Shown: in pieces, positions 23,033 through 35,949 of the stretch | Position numbering within the stretch: position 1 is the first letter of the stretch | How the letters are laid out: each line of letters starts with the position of its first letter | NCBI RefSeq assembly: GCF_000002985.6 | Contig: NC_003284.9 | Coordinates: 14,880,001-14,944,000 of the forward strand | Reading direction: 5' to 3' | DNA length: 64,000 nt | Source of the DNA: Caenorhabditis elegans | Lineage: Eukaryota; Nematoda; Chromadorea; Rhabditida; Rhabditidae | Notes under the pieces: model-generated | Seen by the model: only the letters and a program-made list of their open reading frames with translations | Databases searched by the model: none | Told to the model about the DNA's origin: nothing | Translations under genes and position numbers: made by a program

Positions 23033-25228
23033 TCACCTTTTTTGTAGGTCCTCATAGAACGGCTGGAAATAATCTGTTTTGAATTCTTCAATCACATCCG
23101 GGTAAAACACTTCACTAAACGAAGTGCTTAAACTATTCGAAACCGTATCCAACTTTTTCAGCGTTCTTTCGTAGGCCTTCCCAATTGCGTCGATGTAATA
23201 TGGGTTACTAGCTGATATTCTCATGTGTGACGATTGCAACCAGCCGTTTTCCCTGAATTATCGACGTTTATTCTGAAATGCTATTAAGATAGTACCTATT
23301 GTGAACCCACGTGGAGTTTTCAAAAAATGTCTTTAACTGCACATAATCTCTTATTGAATCCCGTACTCGATACCCGGGAAATCGGCACCGATCCGACCCA
23401 GCCACAAGCTGATCAAGTGTGGTGGTTTGTGGACAATTTAATGCCTGTATTACTTGTTCGGCAGACTCCTCTGTAATATAAAATTGAAATGGTGATGTTT
23501 GAACTTTTCTTACTGTCTATATGAAACTTTGTTAAAACAATCAGGTTCAATGCCAGTGATACCATTGAAGTTGGCCAAAGTTCACAGAGTGATGCAAAGT
23601 GATCATATCTGAACGGTGGTATATCAATCGAAAGTTGATTCTGAATTTGATTACCTTTGCCAACCAGTGATGATGATAGAGTCAAAGGTCGTAAACTGTG
23701 GTTTATATTTTTCATTTTGAAGATACCATTCTTTATTGTTGAGTATATATGGTTTCAAGCGATTCCAATACCGACTAGCACCATCCGCGCCTGAATTAAA
23801 AATGAGATTATAATTATTATTGTTGGCAAATTATATACAACTACCTTTAAAAGCACTGCCACCCCATACTTCCTTAAACGAGTAGGACATATTTTTCCAC
23901 ATCTCTGAAGGTAAATCATTGTCCAAGTTAGCGGTATATTTCCATACGACCGGTATCACAAGATTGTCAAGGTTGTATTCTTTGATAAGTTCTAAGGGCG
24001 CACTTTTCAGTTCGTCGTACCACATTAACACCTGGAAAAACTGGGTTTATGGGGTCGGAACTGGGTTGACGAGACCGAGACAAAGATGTACTTTTGACAA
24101 TACCCCCGACATACCTTTGTGGATGGATATTCTTCCGTAATGTTAAGCGACACCATTCTCAAGTGGTCGAAGATCATACGCAACTTATTGTTGTCATATT
24201 TGACCGGCAAAATCTCGCGATCCGCATCACATATTCCCACTTGAAACGCTTCATCTGCGCCAATATGCACATATCCAGTATTGAAGTTGGAATGTATTCT
24301 CATTAGCTTAATAATATTACGGTTCTTAAAATTTTGAAAGTGTAAGGCTTACTTGGTTAACCGAGTCTAAAATGATATCCAAACTTTCCGGGTTCCCAAT
24401 ACAAGCTACCATTGGATAACGCTCGTCTTCTCGCAGCACTGAGTACTCTTCAGTTTTCAGTATCCATTCCATATGGGCAAGAGTTTGAACCAACGGGATC
24501 ACTTCAAGTTGTAACTGTTGTGCACTGAAATGAAAAATATTGCACATAGATATATTTGATGAAATTTAATCTGGAACATTATCTTTAAAGTGATTATCAA
24601 AATATCAGATGTTCAAGTATTGTAAACAGTAAAAAATAGATTTGAACTGGAGTATCAATTGTTAATAACATTCAAAAAAAGCAGCGTATGGCCCAGAAGT
24701 TTCAAAACTTGAAATTTATGTTTTAAATGTAAAGCTTCAATAATCAGAATACTCTAATAAACATGATATTTTTGAAGACATGGATTTGTAAATTTTCAAT
24801 ACATGATTTCAAAACTTACTGTTCCAATACACTAATCACTTCCTCTTCGGTATAAGCATTTTTATTAACAACTCTAGAAAGACCTCCTTGATATGGGAAC
24901 ATGTCCTGAAATATTAATGTCAAAGTGTGACTTTTTCATATAAACTTACTTCCCACTCTAGTAACACTCCTGTGGCACCTAACCCACTAATTGTGGTGAG
25001 AAGCTGCTTGAAGTAGGCGACTTTTGGAGGAGCACCTAAAAAGGACAGTTGTAAACGTTGTTATAGTTATTTAGTTATCTAGGTATAGTTATCTAGACAT
25101 TTAGACATTATCTAGACATATAAACAGAATTCACCTTTCATATCAAAATGAACTATAGACCTTTGATATCCGCATGTTGCGAACTGTACAATACACGCTA
25201 AAATACAGATTGTCCTTCGAAGTAGCAT
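23033..25228 (-). CDS. hex-5: GH20 beta-N-acetylhexosaminidase, HEX-2/3/4/5 type
   Basis: This is a lysosomal or secreted glycoside hydrolase that removes terminal GalNAc/GlcNAc. The C. elegans HEX-2 to HEX-5 group prefers GalNAc. Ten minus-strand exons join to 480 residues: 25135-25228, 24950-25035, 24820-24905, 24353-24524, 24115-24306, 23845-24031, 23655-23790, 23514-23608, 23296-23470, 23033-23252. A signal peptide (MLLRRTICILACIVQFATCG) is followed by a TIM-barrel start (GATGVLLEWEDMFPY). The GH20 catalytic pair is in HIGADE, D164-E165. The Ala in place of the usual second Gly is typical of the HEXD-like subgroup. The exon-5 acceptor was placed at 24307-24308 because an upstream alternative would leave an intron of only about 26 nt. 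An acceptor at 25244-25245 precedes the ATG. Family is certain. The symbol hex-5 (Y70D2A.2) rests on recalled X linkage and neighbours. Confidence 0.88.
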
Positions 25229-25426
25229 AGGCTTCCAAACAATCTGAAAAATGTTGCACATAATCATAATCAAAAAAGATTAAAATGAGCGGAGCTGCAA
25301 ATGATAATGATACATATGTAGGACGTGGTTGGCAGCTGGGAAACTCCCCAATAGTTAAACAACGTAAAGTGGCGAAAAACTGAAAACAGTGTATAGTTTA
25401 GGTTTGCAAACAAACCGCGGACTGAT

Positions 25427-25441
25427 GGGGGGGGGGGGGGG
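25427..25441 (+). repeat. G15 mononucleotide tract
   Basis: Fifteen uninterrupted G on the plus strand. Long G tracts are rare in this AT-rich genome and are able to form G-quadruplexes. Confidence 0.95.
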
Positions 25442-26219
25442 ACGACTAAAGAAAGAGTATCGATTGGCTTGGTTACAAGTGTAGGGTACTTGAGTAAGTA
25501 CCTTTAGGAAAACATTTAATATCATTAAACCTGACTGATGTTCGTCGAAAAGTAGTGATAATGGGGTTTTTCTATCTCTCCACTCTCCCATTCTTTCTTT
25601 TTCGCGTTCTCATCATTTTTGAACAAAAATCTCGAAGTTGGAACCTAGAACCTAGAACCAAAAACCGAGAACCAGAAAAAAACGTGTTAAATATAGAGAA
25701 AGGTAAGGAGAACTGAATTTTTGTGTAAAAATAATTCACCTCTCCCCCCTCCCCCCATATATCCTATCAACCCGCGCGTGATACCCAATTTCCCACCATA
25801 GCCAAAAAAAAAACTAGAAAAAACTAAGAAAAGGTAACTTGATACGTTTCAAGTAATGGTTTTGAATTGATCCTTCTTATACAAAATACTACTACTTGTC
25901 CACACCACAATAGAGCGGAACACAAAAAAAAACCCAAAGAGCGAATCAAAGCAATGCATATTGTCAACAATGAAACGGGTATTTGAAATAAAACTACTGA
26001 GTGAGTGAGTGTGAAAAAAAATGACAAGAGAACTGACCGCAAAAAAACAATTTAGACTTTTTTGTGTAGAAAATTATTGACAGGGGGAGAGAACAAGATT
26101 TGAAAATGCAAGAAAAGGGAGAAAACCCCCACGTGCGTGAGATATCAAGTTTTTTCTTTCACGCTTCATCTTGCACTTCGCACTATTTTTTCATTCATGA
26201 TACAATTGATAAGAATATC

Positions 26220-26538
26220 TTAAAGGTGAGAAATTGAAAGAGTTGTTATAATATATTCGTTCGACTAGTAATATGTACAATATTTATAAAAAGAAGTAAT
26301 GAAACCTAATTCGAAATATAATTTCAAAACTCTGCTAAAGTTTTAAATTTTTGGAAACAACTTTTGACGAATTACCAAATTGCCAAATATAGCCAAATAT
26401 GCGAAAAACTTGAACTCTTTGAGGAACTTATTATAGAATAGTATTTGCATGTTGAGAGTCCTACCGAGTTTTATAATAACTTTCGCACTGTAGAAGTAGT
26501 ATTAAACAATTTTTCCACACTCGGTTTCAACCGTTAAT
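26220..26538. repeat. degenerate TTAA-type palindromic element
   Basis: It begins TTAAAGGTGAG and ends CAACCGTTAA. Internal words such as ACCAAATTGCCAAATAT and AGAAGTAGTATTAAACAATTTT resemble the TTAA MITE interior, but the element is heavily mutated. Confidence 0.5.
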
Positions 26539-28123
26539 AATTCCACTGTGTTAAAATAAATGAAATTTCGAAAATCTTCACAATTTATTAAATGAAAATT
26601 ATACAGATTGTCATTTTTAAAATTGTAAGTATCTTCAATAAAATGTTCAACAATTACCATAACACAAAGCCCCCTTTTAAATCAAAAATCTATTCTTGAA
26701 CTACTGATTATTTTTCAATTTTGTGCTAGAAATGTATTGGCTAAAGTGAAAATATATAACAATAAATACATATGAAACTTGTAAATTTAGATAGAAAACA
26801 CACAACTACACATCAATGAACAAGCGTTCCAGGCACAAAAAAAATTGAAAGTGACTAGCTAAATAGTAAAACGAGAGTTCGGCCATCTTCGACCCACCGC
26901 AAATTTACTTTTTAGCAATCTTGAGGTTGAAACACAAAAAAAGTTACACTAAAAAAAATGAACGTATTGTTTTGTGTCTCTGTTGGCGTGGAGGCTGAAA
27001 CTAAAACTGTTACAACGCAAGAACAAAAAATCAAGACAAGAATTGCATTGTTTTGAGGCTTGAGACAAATAGGTTTGTGACGGAAGAAGAGACGCCACTG
27101 CTCTCAGGCTTAGTGCTGGTCACAGACTGGTCGGACTGAGAGATCATTTTCGAAGATCAGAAATTTGAAACGCACATTTGAAACACGCAATGTTATGATG
27201 TTTGATGACAGCTAGTTTGAGATGTTGACAGCACGGAAGTTGAGCTTGGATAGAGTTTGAAACATTTTTTTTATTGAAAGAAAGCGTCAGGCTATGGAAA
27301 TTCCAGGAAACGTTTTTTTTTTTTGACGTCCGTACATGAGAAATGAAAATGTTATCAAAATAAAGATCATGGCTAATGTTTTGATATTCAAAAAAAATGC
27401 TGTTGAAAAGAGAGATTAAAAAAAGCCAAACAGCCTTTTTTTTAGTGCCAAAGATATTTCTTATCTTATCAGTACAACCTCAAATGTGAACAGCAAAAAT
27501 TAAAAGAAAAAAAAACAAAAGAAAACGATAATACTTTATCTTATCAAAATACAAAACGATTAATCAACACAGACTATTCCGCTCAAAGTTAACCCGATTT
27601 TTTGATTTCGTCGACCATATATGAACCAATTAAGGTCAAATGCAAAGATAGGTAATGGCTAACGGAAATATCAAACAAAACTCATATCTTTTCAAGTCGG
27701 CCAATCCCTGAAAAATGAAAGTTGATAGATTGAATTTAAATGTAGAAGTTTTGTCAGAAAATAAGACGGTGTACCCCTTCCATTTTTCCCATAGACTGTT
27801 TACAGCTGTCATTTTATTTAAACAGAACCAACAAGTTGGACTAGCTTTAACGGATGTTTAAAAAAAAAATTACAATATTCAACCAAAAGGTGTACTTTTC
27901 AAAATTCCAAAAGTACAGGAAAGCATGTGAAGGCTTTCTTTTTTTCTTCCATGAAACTGTTGATCATAGACAAAGATACCAGAAAATACCAAACAAAGTA
28001 TGCTTGCGAGCTAGTACGGAACATAATTAAAAAAATTGCAATATTTATGGGTTTCGTTTCCCCAAAATGTTTTAATCTTCTAAATTTCAATTACCCACAA
28101 AAACGTAAAGTAGAAAGTTATTC

Positions 28124-29436
28124 TGTGAAGCCAGAGAGTAAAGTATTTCACAGAATATTTTACTCTCTGGCTTCACACTATATTTTACTCTGTGGCTTCA
28201 CAGTCTAATTTACTCTCTGGCTTCACAATATATTTTACTCTCTGGCTTCACAGTATAATTTACTCTCTGGCTTCACAGTATATTTTACTCTCTGGCTTCA
28301 CAAAATATTTTACTCTCTGGCTTCACAATATATTTTACTCTCTGGCTTCACAAAATATTTTACTCTCTGGCTTCACAATATATTTTACTCTCTGGCTTCA
28401 CAAAATATTTTACTCTCTGGCTTCACAATATATTTTACTCTCTGGCTTCACAAAATATTTTACTCTGTGGCTTCACAATATATTTTACTCTCTGGCTTCA
28501 CAGTATATTTTACTCTCTGGCGTCATAGTATATTTTACTCTCTGGCTTCACAATATATTTTACTCTCTGGCTTCACAGTATAATTTACTCTCTGGCTTCA
28601 CAGTATATTTTACTCTCTGGCTTCACAATATATTTTACTCTCTGGCTTCACAATATATTTTACTCTCTGGCTTCACACTATATTTTACTCTCTGGCTTCA
28701 CAATATATTTTACTCTCTGGCTTCACAATATATTTTACTCTGTGGCTTCACACCATATTTTACTCACTGGCTTCACAAAATATTTTACTCTCTGGCTTCA
28801 CAATATATTTTACTCTGTGGCTTCACACCATATTTTACTCACTGGCTTCACAAAATATTTTACTCTGTGGCTTCACAATATATTTTACTCTGTGGCTTCA
28901 CAATATATTTTACTCTCTGGCTTCACAATATATTTTACTCTCTGGCTTCACAATATATTTTACTCTCTGGCTTCACAGTATAATTTACTCTCTGGCTTCA
29001 CACTATATTTTACTCTGTGGCTTCACAGTCTAATTTACTCTCTGGCTTCACAATATATTTTACTCTCTGGCTTCACAAAATATTTTACTCTGTGGCTTCA
29101 CAATATATTTTACTCTCTGGCTTCACACTATATTTTACTCTCTGGCTTCACACTATATTTTACTCTGTGGCTTCACAGTCTAATTTACTCTCTGGCTTCA
29201 CAATATATTTTACTCTCTGGCTTCACAATATATTTTACTCTCTGGCTTCACAATATACTTTACTCTCTGGCTTCACAATATATTTTACTCTCTGGCTTCA
29301 CAGTATAATTTATTCTCTGGCTTCACAAAATATTTTACTCTCTGGCTTCACAATATATTTTACTCTCTGGCTTCACAATATATTTTACTCTCTGGATTCA
29401 CAATATATTTTACTCTCTGGCTTCACACTATATTTT
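28124..29436. repeat. 25-bp minisatellite, about 52 units, inverted first unit
   Basis: The unit is TATTTTACTCTCTGGCTTCA plus a variable CAATA, CAGTA, CAAAA or CACTA joint, 25 bp in all. About 52 head-to-tail copies run from 28152 to 29436. One copy at 28124-28148 is in the opposite orientation, separated from the array by 5 nt, so the left edge is a 24-bp hairpin. The units contain no stop in any of three frames because 25 is not a multiple of three and three units make a 25-residue peptide period. The long reading frames here (up to 263 codons) are therefore artefacts. The right end decays in CTATATTTTTTATTTCACTCTCTGGAG. Confidence 0.97.
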
Positions 29437-29451
29437 TTATTTCACTCTCTG

Positions 29452-29533
29452 GAGATTGTTATACAAAAAATAGATTGTTATACAAAAAATAGATTTTTAT
29501 ACGAAATATAGATTGTTATACGAAAAAATAGAT
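29452..29533. repeat. 19-21-bp tandem repeat, about 4 units
   Basis: The unit AGATTGTTATACAAAAAAT recurs four times with small changes (TTTTTATACGAAAT, TTGTTATACGAAAAAAT). It abuts the decayed right end of the 25-bp minisatellite. Confidence 0.85.
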
Positions 29534-32500
29534 TATTCCAATATTTAACTAATATTCCAATATTTAACCAGAAGCTGTGATTTTCAAAATTTAAAAGTAC
29601 GGGAGAATCAACGGAAGTATTTATTTTATTTTATTTTATTTTAATACGATTCCATCGTGTCCCAAGAAAAAACCCAACATAATACACATAATACACATAA
29701 ATCAAATACACATTAAAATAAATCAATTCCGTCAATACATGATAAAAAATATTATGCATAAATACAATTCATAATTATCACCTGCAAATGGGATTAGAAA
29801 CATAAAAAGGAAAGAGAAGAAGATTTAAAAAAAAAGGAAAATGAGGGTCCAGATCTGTTAAAGCGAGGTTTCTATTGAGCGTAAAACTCTGTTTGTGAAG
29901 AAATGTCTCCTAATTTTAGTTCTGCTTCTTTTTTTTTACTGATTTGTCACAATTAATGCAAGTTTTATTAAAAATTTATGTTAAGTTTTGTTAATTTAGA
30001 ATCATGAGATTTCTATCACATCAGAACACAAATAAGAAGTGGCTTGAAAAATGTAATTAAAAACAAAATAGTCTGTCAAGATATGGGTTACATTTGAAAA
30101 TTATACTATTATCGCAGAGAGAAATAAAGTACAAAAATAAGAAAATACTGTCACAGGAACTTTGTATTTCAAATAATCAAAAAAAGGATTAAAGATTAAC
30201 AATTCTGTGTTATTCTATATTTTCAGGTATCCATTTCGAAAATTTGGACCATATTGCTGGAAATTTCAGGAACTCAGCTGATTATGAATCTGGTGTTTTG
30301 GTAGGACCGTAAAACGTAAAACAAAAGTAAAACGGTTTCACCAAAATCGAGGAGAAAAAGGTTTCTTGGTTTCAATCTGGAAAACAGGTGAATGTCAGGA
30401 AGAAGTTGTGATTCCAATAAATGTTTTAATTGACCAATACTAATTGCCGTGATTTTTCAGCCATATTACTCGCCAGTATGATTTTCAGTTTAATTTTCAT
30501 TGATGAAAAGCGAACCGTCTGTGTTATTCCATATTTCAGGTATCATTTTGGAAATTTGGACCATGTTGCTGAAAATGTCAGGCACGCACTGGACAAACGA
30601 AGTCAAACGAGGAATGAGCTTCACGGTTTAGCTTTCACAATCATTTTTAATTGAAATCGCAATTCATGTTTTTTTCTTCTTCTCATATTACCAAAAATGA
30701 GTTTGATTCTTTGAAGATTTTCTGAAAAGTTCAAAATCCTCGAAGATGTCAAAAACGACAGCCTCAACATCCGGAAATCAGATAAAAATAGAAGAGAACA
30801 TTGAAATTGTGCGAGCAGCACGTATGCTCAAAATTGTGTTTTGTATGAATTTCGAGGAAATTCGATTCTTGGAAATGTTGAAAATCTAAAAGCACAAAAG
30901 ATTGGGATATACATAGAACAACGAAACATCTTCTGAATCTTCTGGAAATTGAGTTTTTATAAATGCATTTTTTGTAAGGTTTTTAACAGTTACATATATC
31001 AGGAAAGTAATAAAAGTATCAATTATCACTGTTATGCAAAAATGGTTAAAGTTTTGAATTTCATGTTCAATTGCTTCAACTATTTTTTGTTAACACTTCT
31101 ATAGAAATTAAGATTGCAAAACTATCTTCCACAAAAGGAAATTTTCTAGAAAATAGTATCAAAATGTAATTGTGCACTATTATTGAAATTAACTCGATTT
31201 TCAAGTATTTCAAGTACCTGTGTGAACTATGAAGCTTATCAATGCTCACATAAAGGGCACAATACACTTAGATTCTCTGAACATAACTTCAATGTTATTC
31301 AATGTTCGCCGTCTGTGTTTTTCTATCATATTTTCGAAAAACGAATATTCAAATTCTTAAAGTCAAAACAACACGGAAGTAACCATTGAACTTGTGTGAA
31401 AGAGGCTGCCCAATCAACATCGTAAAGGACGTTCTTAAGTTTTTCTGCCCGAATAATGCGCGATTCTTCAAAACTCCTCAAAACTATTGAGAAGAATGTT
31501 TGGGACAAGTTTTATTAAATTCCACTTGGAGCGAGTGATGCTCTGGTCTTCTGAAGAAGATACTTCTTCTTATCGCTTTGTATACATGTATGTGTTGCAC
31601 AGAACGAAATTTTCGTTTCTTTTCAGATGGCACTCTTCATTTTTTTTTCTGCTCCTGAACTTTTTGTAACTGTTGCAGGAATAATCCGAAACGTAAAAAA
31701 TGACATTGCATTTTTTTTGTTTTAACAAACTATAACTAATTTTAAAAAGACTATATGTATTCAAATAAACACTTTTTGTACTTTCTACCAAATTAAAAAA
31801 AATAACTCAATTCAAAAATATTTTACTATCCAAGATATGGGCGGAGTTTATTGTTCTATTTTTTAAAAGTTCAAGTTTCTATTTTAAATTTATGAAATGG
31901 TAAAAACTCAATGTAAAAAAATATATATATATACAATGATGCATACAAGTAAAAGATTTAAAAAAACGTTATCAAAAATTCAGGTCATTTCTGACAATGG
32001 TTTTGATGCGAAAACTGAACACGTTTAGTAAAATTACTCTTTCATGCCATAATTCTATTCCAATTGAGCCCACATGATGCTCTTGACTTTTTCGCTCTGC
32101 TCTTTGAGCTCACCGTGAGACTTCGCTGAATCACTTTCTGAGCTTTTAATAATTTATTTTTATTCTCTCATTTAGAACTCGACAATCTTGGTTCAATTTT
32201 CAGGTCAGATCAATCCAAAACTTGTAGCTGATTTGTTACTCGGAATTGTAGCTGCAACAAAATCACGCAATATTTTTAATTTTAGATGCACATAGATTTT
32301 GGCGATTTCATTGACATTTTCTCAACCTTACATTTGTTTAGAAGTTGTTACTCGTGTTAAGAAGTCCTCTTGAGCAGTGAAATGCTTTTTTTTATCCCCT
32401 ATAACATAATGTTCGGAAATTCCCACGGCCTGCTTATCCGATGTCCCTGGTTTTGTCTGAAAGCCCAATCTGAGTCATTACTTTTTTCAAACTCTTTTAC

Positions 32501-34449
32501 GTGCTGTCATGTTCTTTTCGGAACTTTTATTTTTCAACATATTTTATTTTATCCAAATAGAACGAAATCAGGAAAAAAACGAGGGGGGAGCAAAACCGAA
32601 TCACATTCATTCACTCTCCGAACCCTTCTTCCCCCCATCCATAAGTATTTTTTCCTCTCGTTTTGCTCGCTGAGTTGCCTTCGTCTATCTCAGCGCAAGA
32701 ATCAGCGCAAAAGAAGACGGGGACCCCGTGTTTTATCAGATCGCCCTTCTATTTTTTTTCTCTTGCTGCGCTCCTTTCCTATACACTTCTGTGGAAGTAA
32801 TAATTTGCACAGGTTTCATGTTCGTTTTGCCTTCTGTATGCGCAAACAGTAATCGTCATCGAAATGTGTTTGAAGCTGTTTAGTGACGACAATACTAGTT
32901 GACGTTTGCATTATTTTTTTAAAAGCTAAAAAGATAGTCCTCCCATTTTTCAAAAAAAAAAAAAGATTTAAAAATGATGTTAAAACGATTCTCAAACATC
33001 TCAATTTATTGCTTAAAGAACTTAGGTAAGTATCTAACCGTGAAATATTCAATTTCAACCTCTTTCTTTCAGGCTCTAGTATTTTTGATCCAACATGTTA
33101 GGTTTTTAGGGTTAGTACTTACTTCATACTCTCTACAGAAAAAGTAAATACACAATTAAAAGATTATTTGGAATTTTAGAAAATTAGAATTTTTTCAACT
33201 TAACGTTCCATTCGAAGTCGGACTACCGCTCACAAAAAAAACCTGAAAACTTCAGATAAGATATCACGTGATTGGGATTTTTTATTGATTTTATGTAATG
33301 TACTGTAAATATTAGGCGTTTTAACTAAGTTACATAAATATCAAACTTTGAAATTAACCATTAACTTTCCATTTCAAAAAAATTTCAGTAACTGCAGTCC
33401 AACACTTTTCAAAACTTTTGGAAACACAACGAACTTACAATATTGATGTAGAAAATTTTACAATGATTGTTTAAAGTTCTACCTTTAGAGATCACTTCTG
33501 TTTTTCAACTTTTCATATGTAGTGACAAACACTACTATACTGATTATTCTTATCTCCATTTAACAATACAATGTTTTGTGGCTCGATTTTTTTATTCTCA
33601 AAACATAAGATTTCGTGCCTTCCTGCCAGTCATCCCCTTGTCTTATGTCAGCTTACTCACACAATCTGATTCCGAAATCAAGTTTCGTTTGTCGGATCGT
33701 TCAAGCGCAGGTCCTATGCAATTTCAACCATTCTCCAACGCACCGAGCTCTTCCATCTTCCATCTTCTTCCCGTCGCATTTTTTGATTCGTTTCTTTTTG
33801 TTCACACTTCGTAGCTTATTCTTCTTGATTCACTCTGTGTTTATTTCACTTTTTCGTGTAATTCTTTAATTAATCAAATGCGGCAGTCGGTCGTGACCTC
33901 AGATAAGCGAGGGCTTGACGAAAGGCGCTGGTGGTTTGGAAAGAAGACGACGGAGCAGCACATGCAATCTGAATTGAAGCGCTGAGAATTGAGGAATGAA
34001 AATGAATTAGAAAAGAAAACACAAAGACAAACCACTGCACTGCAACAATTGTTTTACGTTCTTGATTTGAAAATGCGGGAAACGTTTAGAGCAGGAAGTT
34101 CTAGTGCTAAATTATTTATGAGCATCCCGGTTAAATGCTCAAATGGTTTAAACATGAAAATAATAAAATCGAGTTTCATTCTGGTAGGTTATAGGGTTTT
34201 CAAAAAGGTGATTCCTTATTCAAAAGCATTTTTGAAAATAGATTAAGAAAAGTATATACATATATACACTCTCTCAAAAAAAAAATTTGAAGACATTTTC
34301 CATTACCCATTTGATTATGAACTTCATTTTAAGAAAAATAAGGCTGCCAAGTTCTTCTATTTTTCTTCCACCTCTTTCTTTTAGGGCTGCAGTTACGAAG
34401 TCATCCAAAAATTTAAAGTGCATGCTAGTATTTTTTGTTATTTTAATCC

Positions 34450-34690
34450 AAGGGTGCGCGGCAATTGCCGACCGGTAATTCTAATAAATGAGACGGTTGG
34501 GCATGTTTCCCTGATTTTTTCATTGAACGTTAATGATACAATATAGAGCAATATTTGCTTCACTTGAAAATAAATTTTATAACCAAGAAAGTGTTCAACA
34601 AATGCCCGAATGCTGAAAACTGGCTATGAAAATTGCTGTCAATTTTTCGGCAATTTTCACCGGCAATTTTCAACATTCAGACTGTTTTTG
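34450..34690. repeat. partial TTGCCG-type repeat
   Basis: It begins AAGGGTGCGCGGCAATTGCCG, the terminal word of the MITE family. It ends in a short palindrome CGGCAATTTTCACCGGCAA near 34655. The right terminus is missing. Confidence 0.5.
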
Positions 34691-35583
34691 AAGATTTTTC
34701 CAATTTTTTCTACTTAAAAACTAGTTATTTATAACCAAAGCAAGTATTTTTCTATATTGTATCATTAAATTTTAATGAAAAATATTGGGGGAACATACCT
34801 AACCGTCTCAATTTGTTCTGTATTAATCAACACTACCAGAATAACATCTGACAGTTTCTCGAGCTCAATCAAACTGCTTTTTTTGTTTATTAACGCAGTT
34901 TTGCGAATTCCTGTTTATACAAAACTGTTACCCACAAGGGTTTCATCTAGCTGTTCATAATTGGCTAAAGTTAGCAGTGATTGCGGGTTTGAGGTAATTT
35001 TGTAGGAAGCAAATGTTAACTTTACCACCTTTTAATAGTAATTTTGTCTTCCAAATACTTGCACTCACCCTTTTTATTGTAAGACCGTCTTACTAATTTC
35101 AATATTTTATTTGGTTCAGAAAATATTTCGTTGAAATATTAAAATGCCGAGCAACTTGTTTTTTCATGTAGTGAACGATGGACAACTAGTAGTCAATACG
35201 CTTGCTCAATTAGTTCAGTATTATTTCATAATTTGTCACGATCTCATAAGCTTCCTTTAAGAGTATGCGTAGATATTTAATTTTTTCAAAGCTCCGAAGC
35301 GATCGCAAACTAATAGCGTAGGACAAATTCCCAGGTCAGTTTTGATGATTTCAGTAATTGAATGGTTACTTTGATTTGAACATCACCCCTTTGAATTAAA
35401 AAAAAAACTTTTTGTTATTCCACCACTGTAGCTCAAATATGAATAAACTAAAATCTAGCGATTGATGTTTTTTATGCTAACTGCAAACCACGCGCGCGAC
35501 GCTGCAAGCTAATATTCACCGGCTTATAAGAAAATTAGACTTGTTAAAAAATCCGGCGTGCCTGGCACGTCTCTTTCTTAACC

Positions 35584-35949
35584 CTAAAATCTATAAACCG
35601 AAGTTCCACATAAGGTCAATCCAACGTAATACCTCGTTCCTGTCTGTATTTCTCGGGTAGAAGACGAAGGCGAAAACTGCCTGTCCTCTCCATCTCCCTC
35701 ACTAAGGGCAGCATATACATTATCTTGTTTCGCAAGTGGTGAACTGTGTCGTTTGGAGGGACAAATAACAGGTCTGTCACCTTGCCTTCTGCTTCTCCTT
35801 TCGAGTATTACAAATGTGTTACAGCTTTTCGTTTTGAACAAAGAAAATACTTGGTTGCCATTCTCTCCTATTTCTTGACTTCCCATTTTAGTATCGAGTC
35901 TATCTGTATCTGTAGCTAATGTGTGATTTCTTAACAATGTTTTTATCAT
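35584..35949 (-). CDS. possible small hypothetical protein, weak
   Basis: A single uninterrupted minus-strand frame encodes 121 residues starting MIKTLLRNHTLATDTDRLDT. It is hydrophilic with basic and acidic stretches (RRSRRQGDR, SEGDGEDR) and ends CGTSVYRF. There is no signal peptide, membrane segment or domain that I recognise. No adjoining exons with clear splice sites were found. In a window this size a few such frames are expected by chance, so it may be non-coding. The local base composition is more even than its surroundings, which is the only positive hint. Confidence 0.2.
   Translation of the reverse strand: MIKTLLRNHTLATDTDRLDTKMGSQEIGENGNQVFSLFKTKSCNTFVILERRSRRQGDRPVICPSKRHSSPLAKQDNVYAALSEGDGEDRQFSPSSSTREIQTGTRYYVGLTLCGTSVYRF

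Larger units (their letters stand above)
25245..28120. other. intergenic region upstream of the GH20 gene
   Basis: No gene recognised. It contains a G15 tract at 25427-25441, purine/pyrimidine-rich DNA at 25560-26200 and a degenerate TTAA element at 26220-26538. Reading frames at 25355-25591 and 25824-26042 (minus) have no domain and are bounded by low complexity. The first few hundred bases should include the GH20 promoter. Confidence 0.5.

Noticed and set aside
28124-29436. CRISPR-like array
   Set aside because: Units are contiguous with no unique spacers, and the DNA is a nuclear nematode genome.
28192-29511. Long overlapping reading frames of 263, 188 and 164 codons encoding ILLSGFT/YFTLWLH/FYSLAS repeats
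   Set aside because: They are a by-product of a stop-free 25-bp tandem unit read in all three frames. There is no non-repetitive flanking coding sequence.
31326-31508. Possible exon or pseudogene on the minus strand (EESRIIRAEKLKNVLYDVDW)
   Set aside because: It has some coding feel, but no flanking exons, motif or family that I can name; left uncalled.
32370-32852. 160-codon plus-strand frame
   Set aside because: The claimed start is a TTG, the composition is pyrimidine-rich low complexity, and no domain or splice structure is seen.
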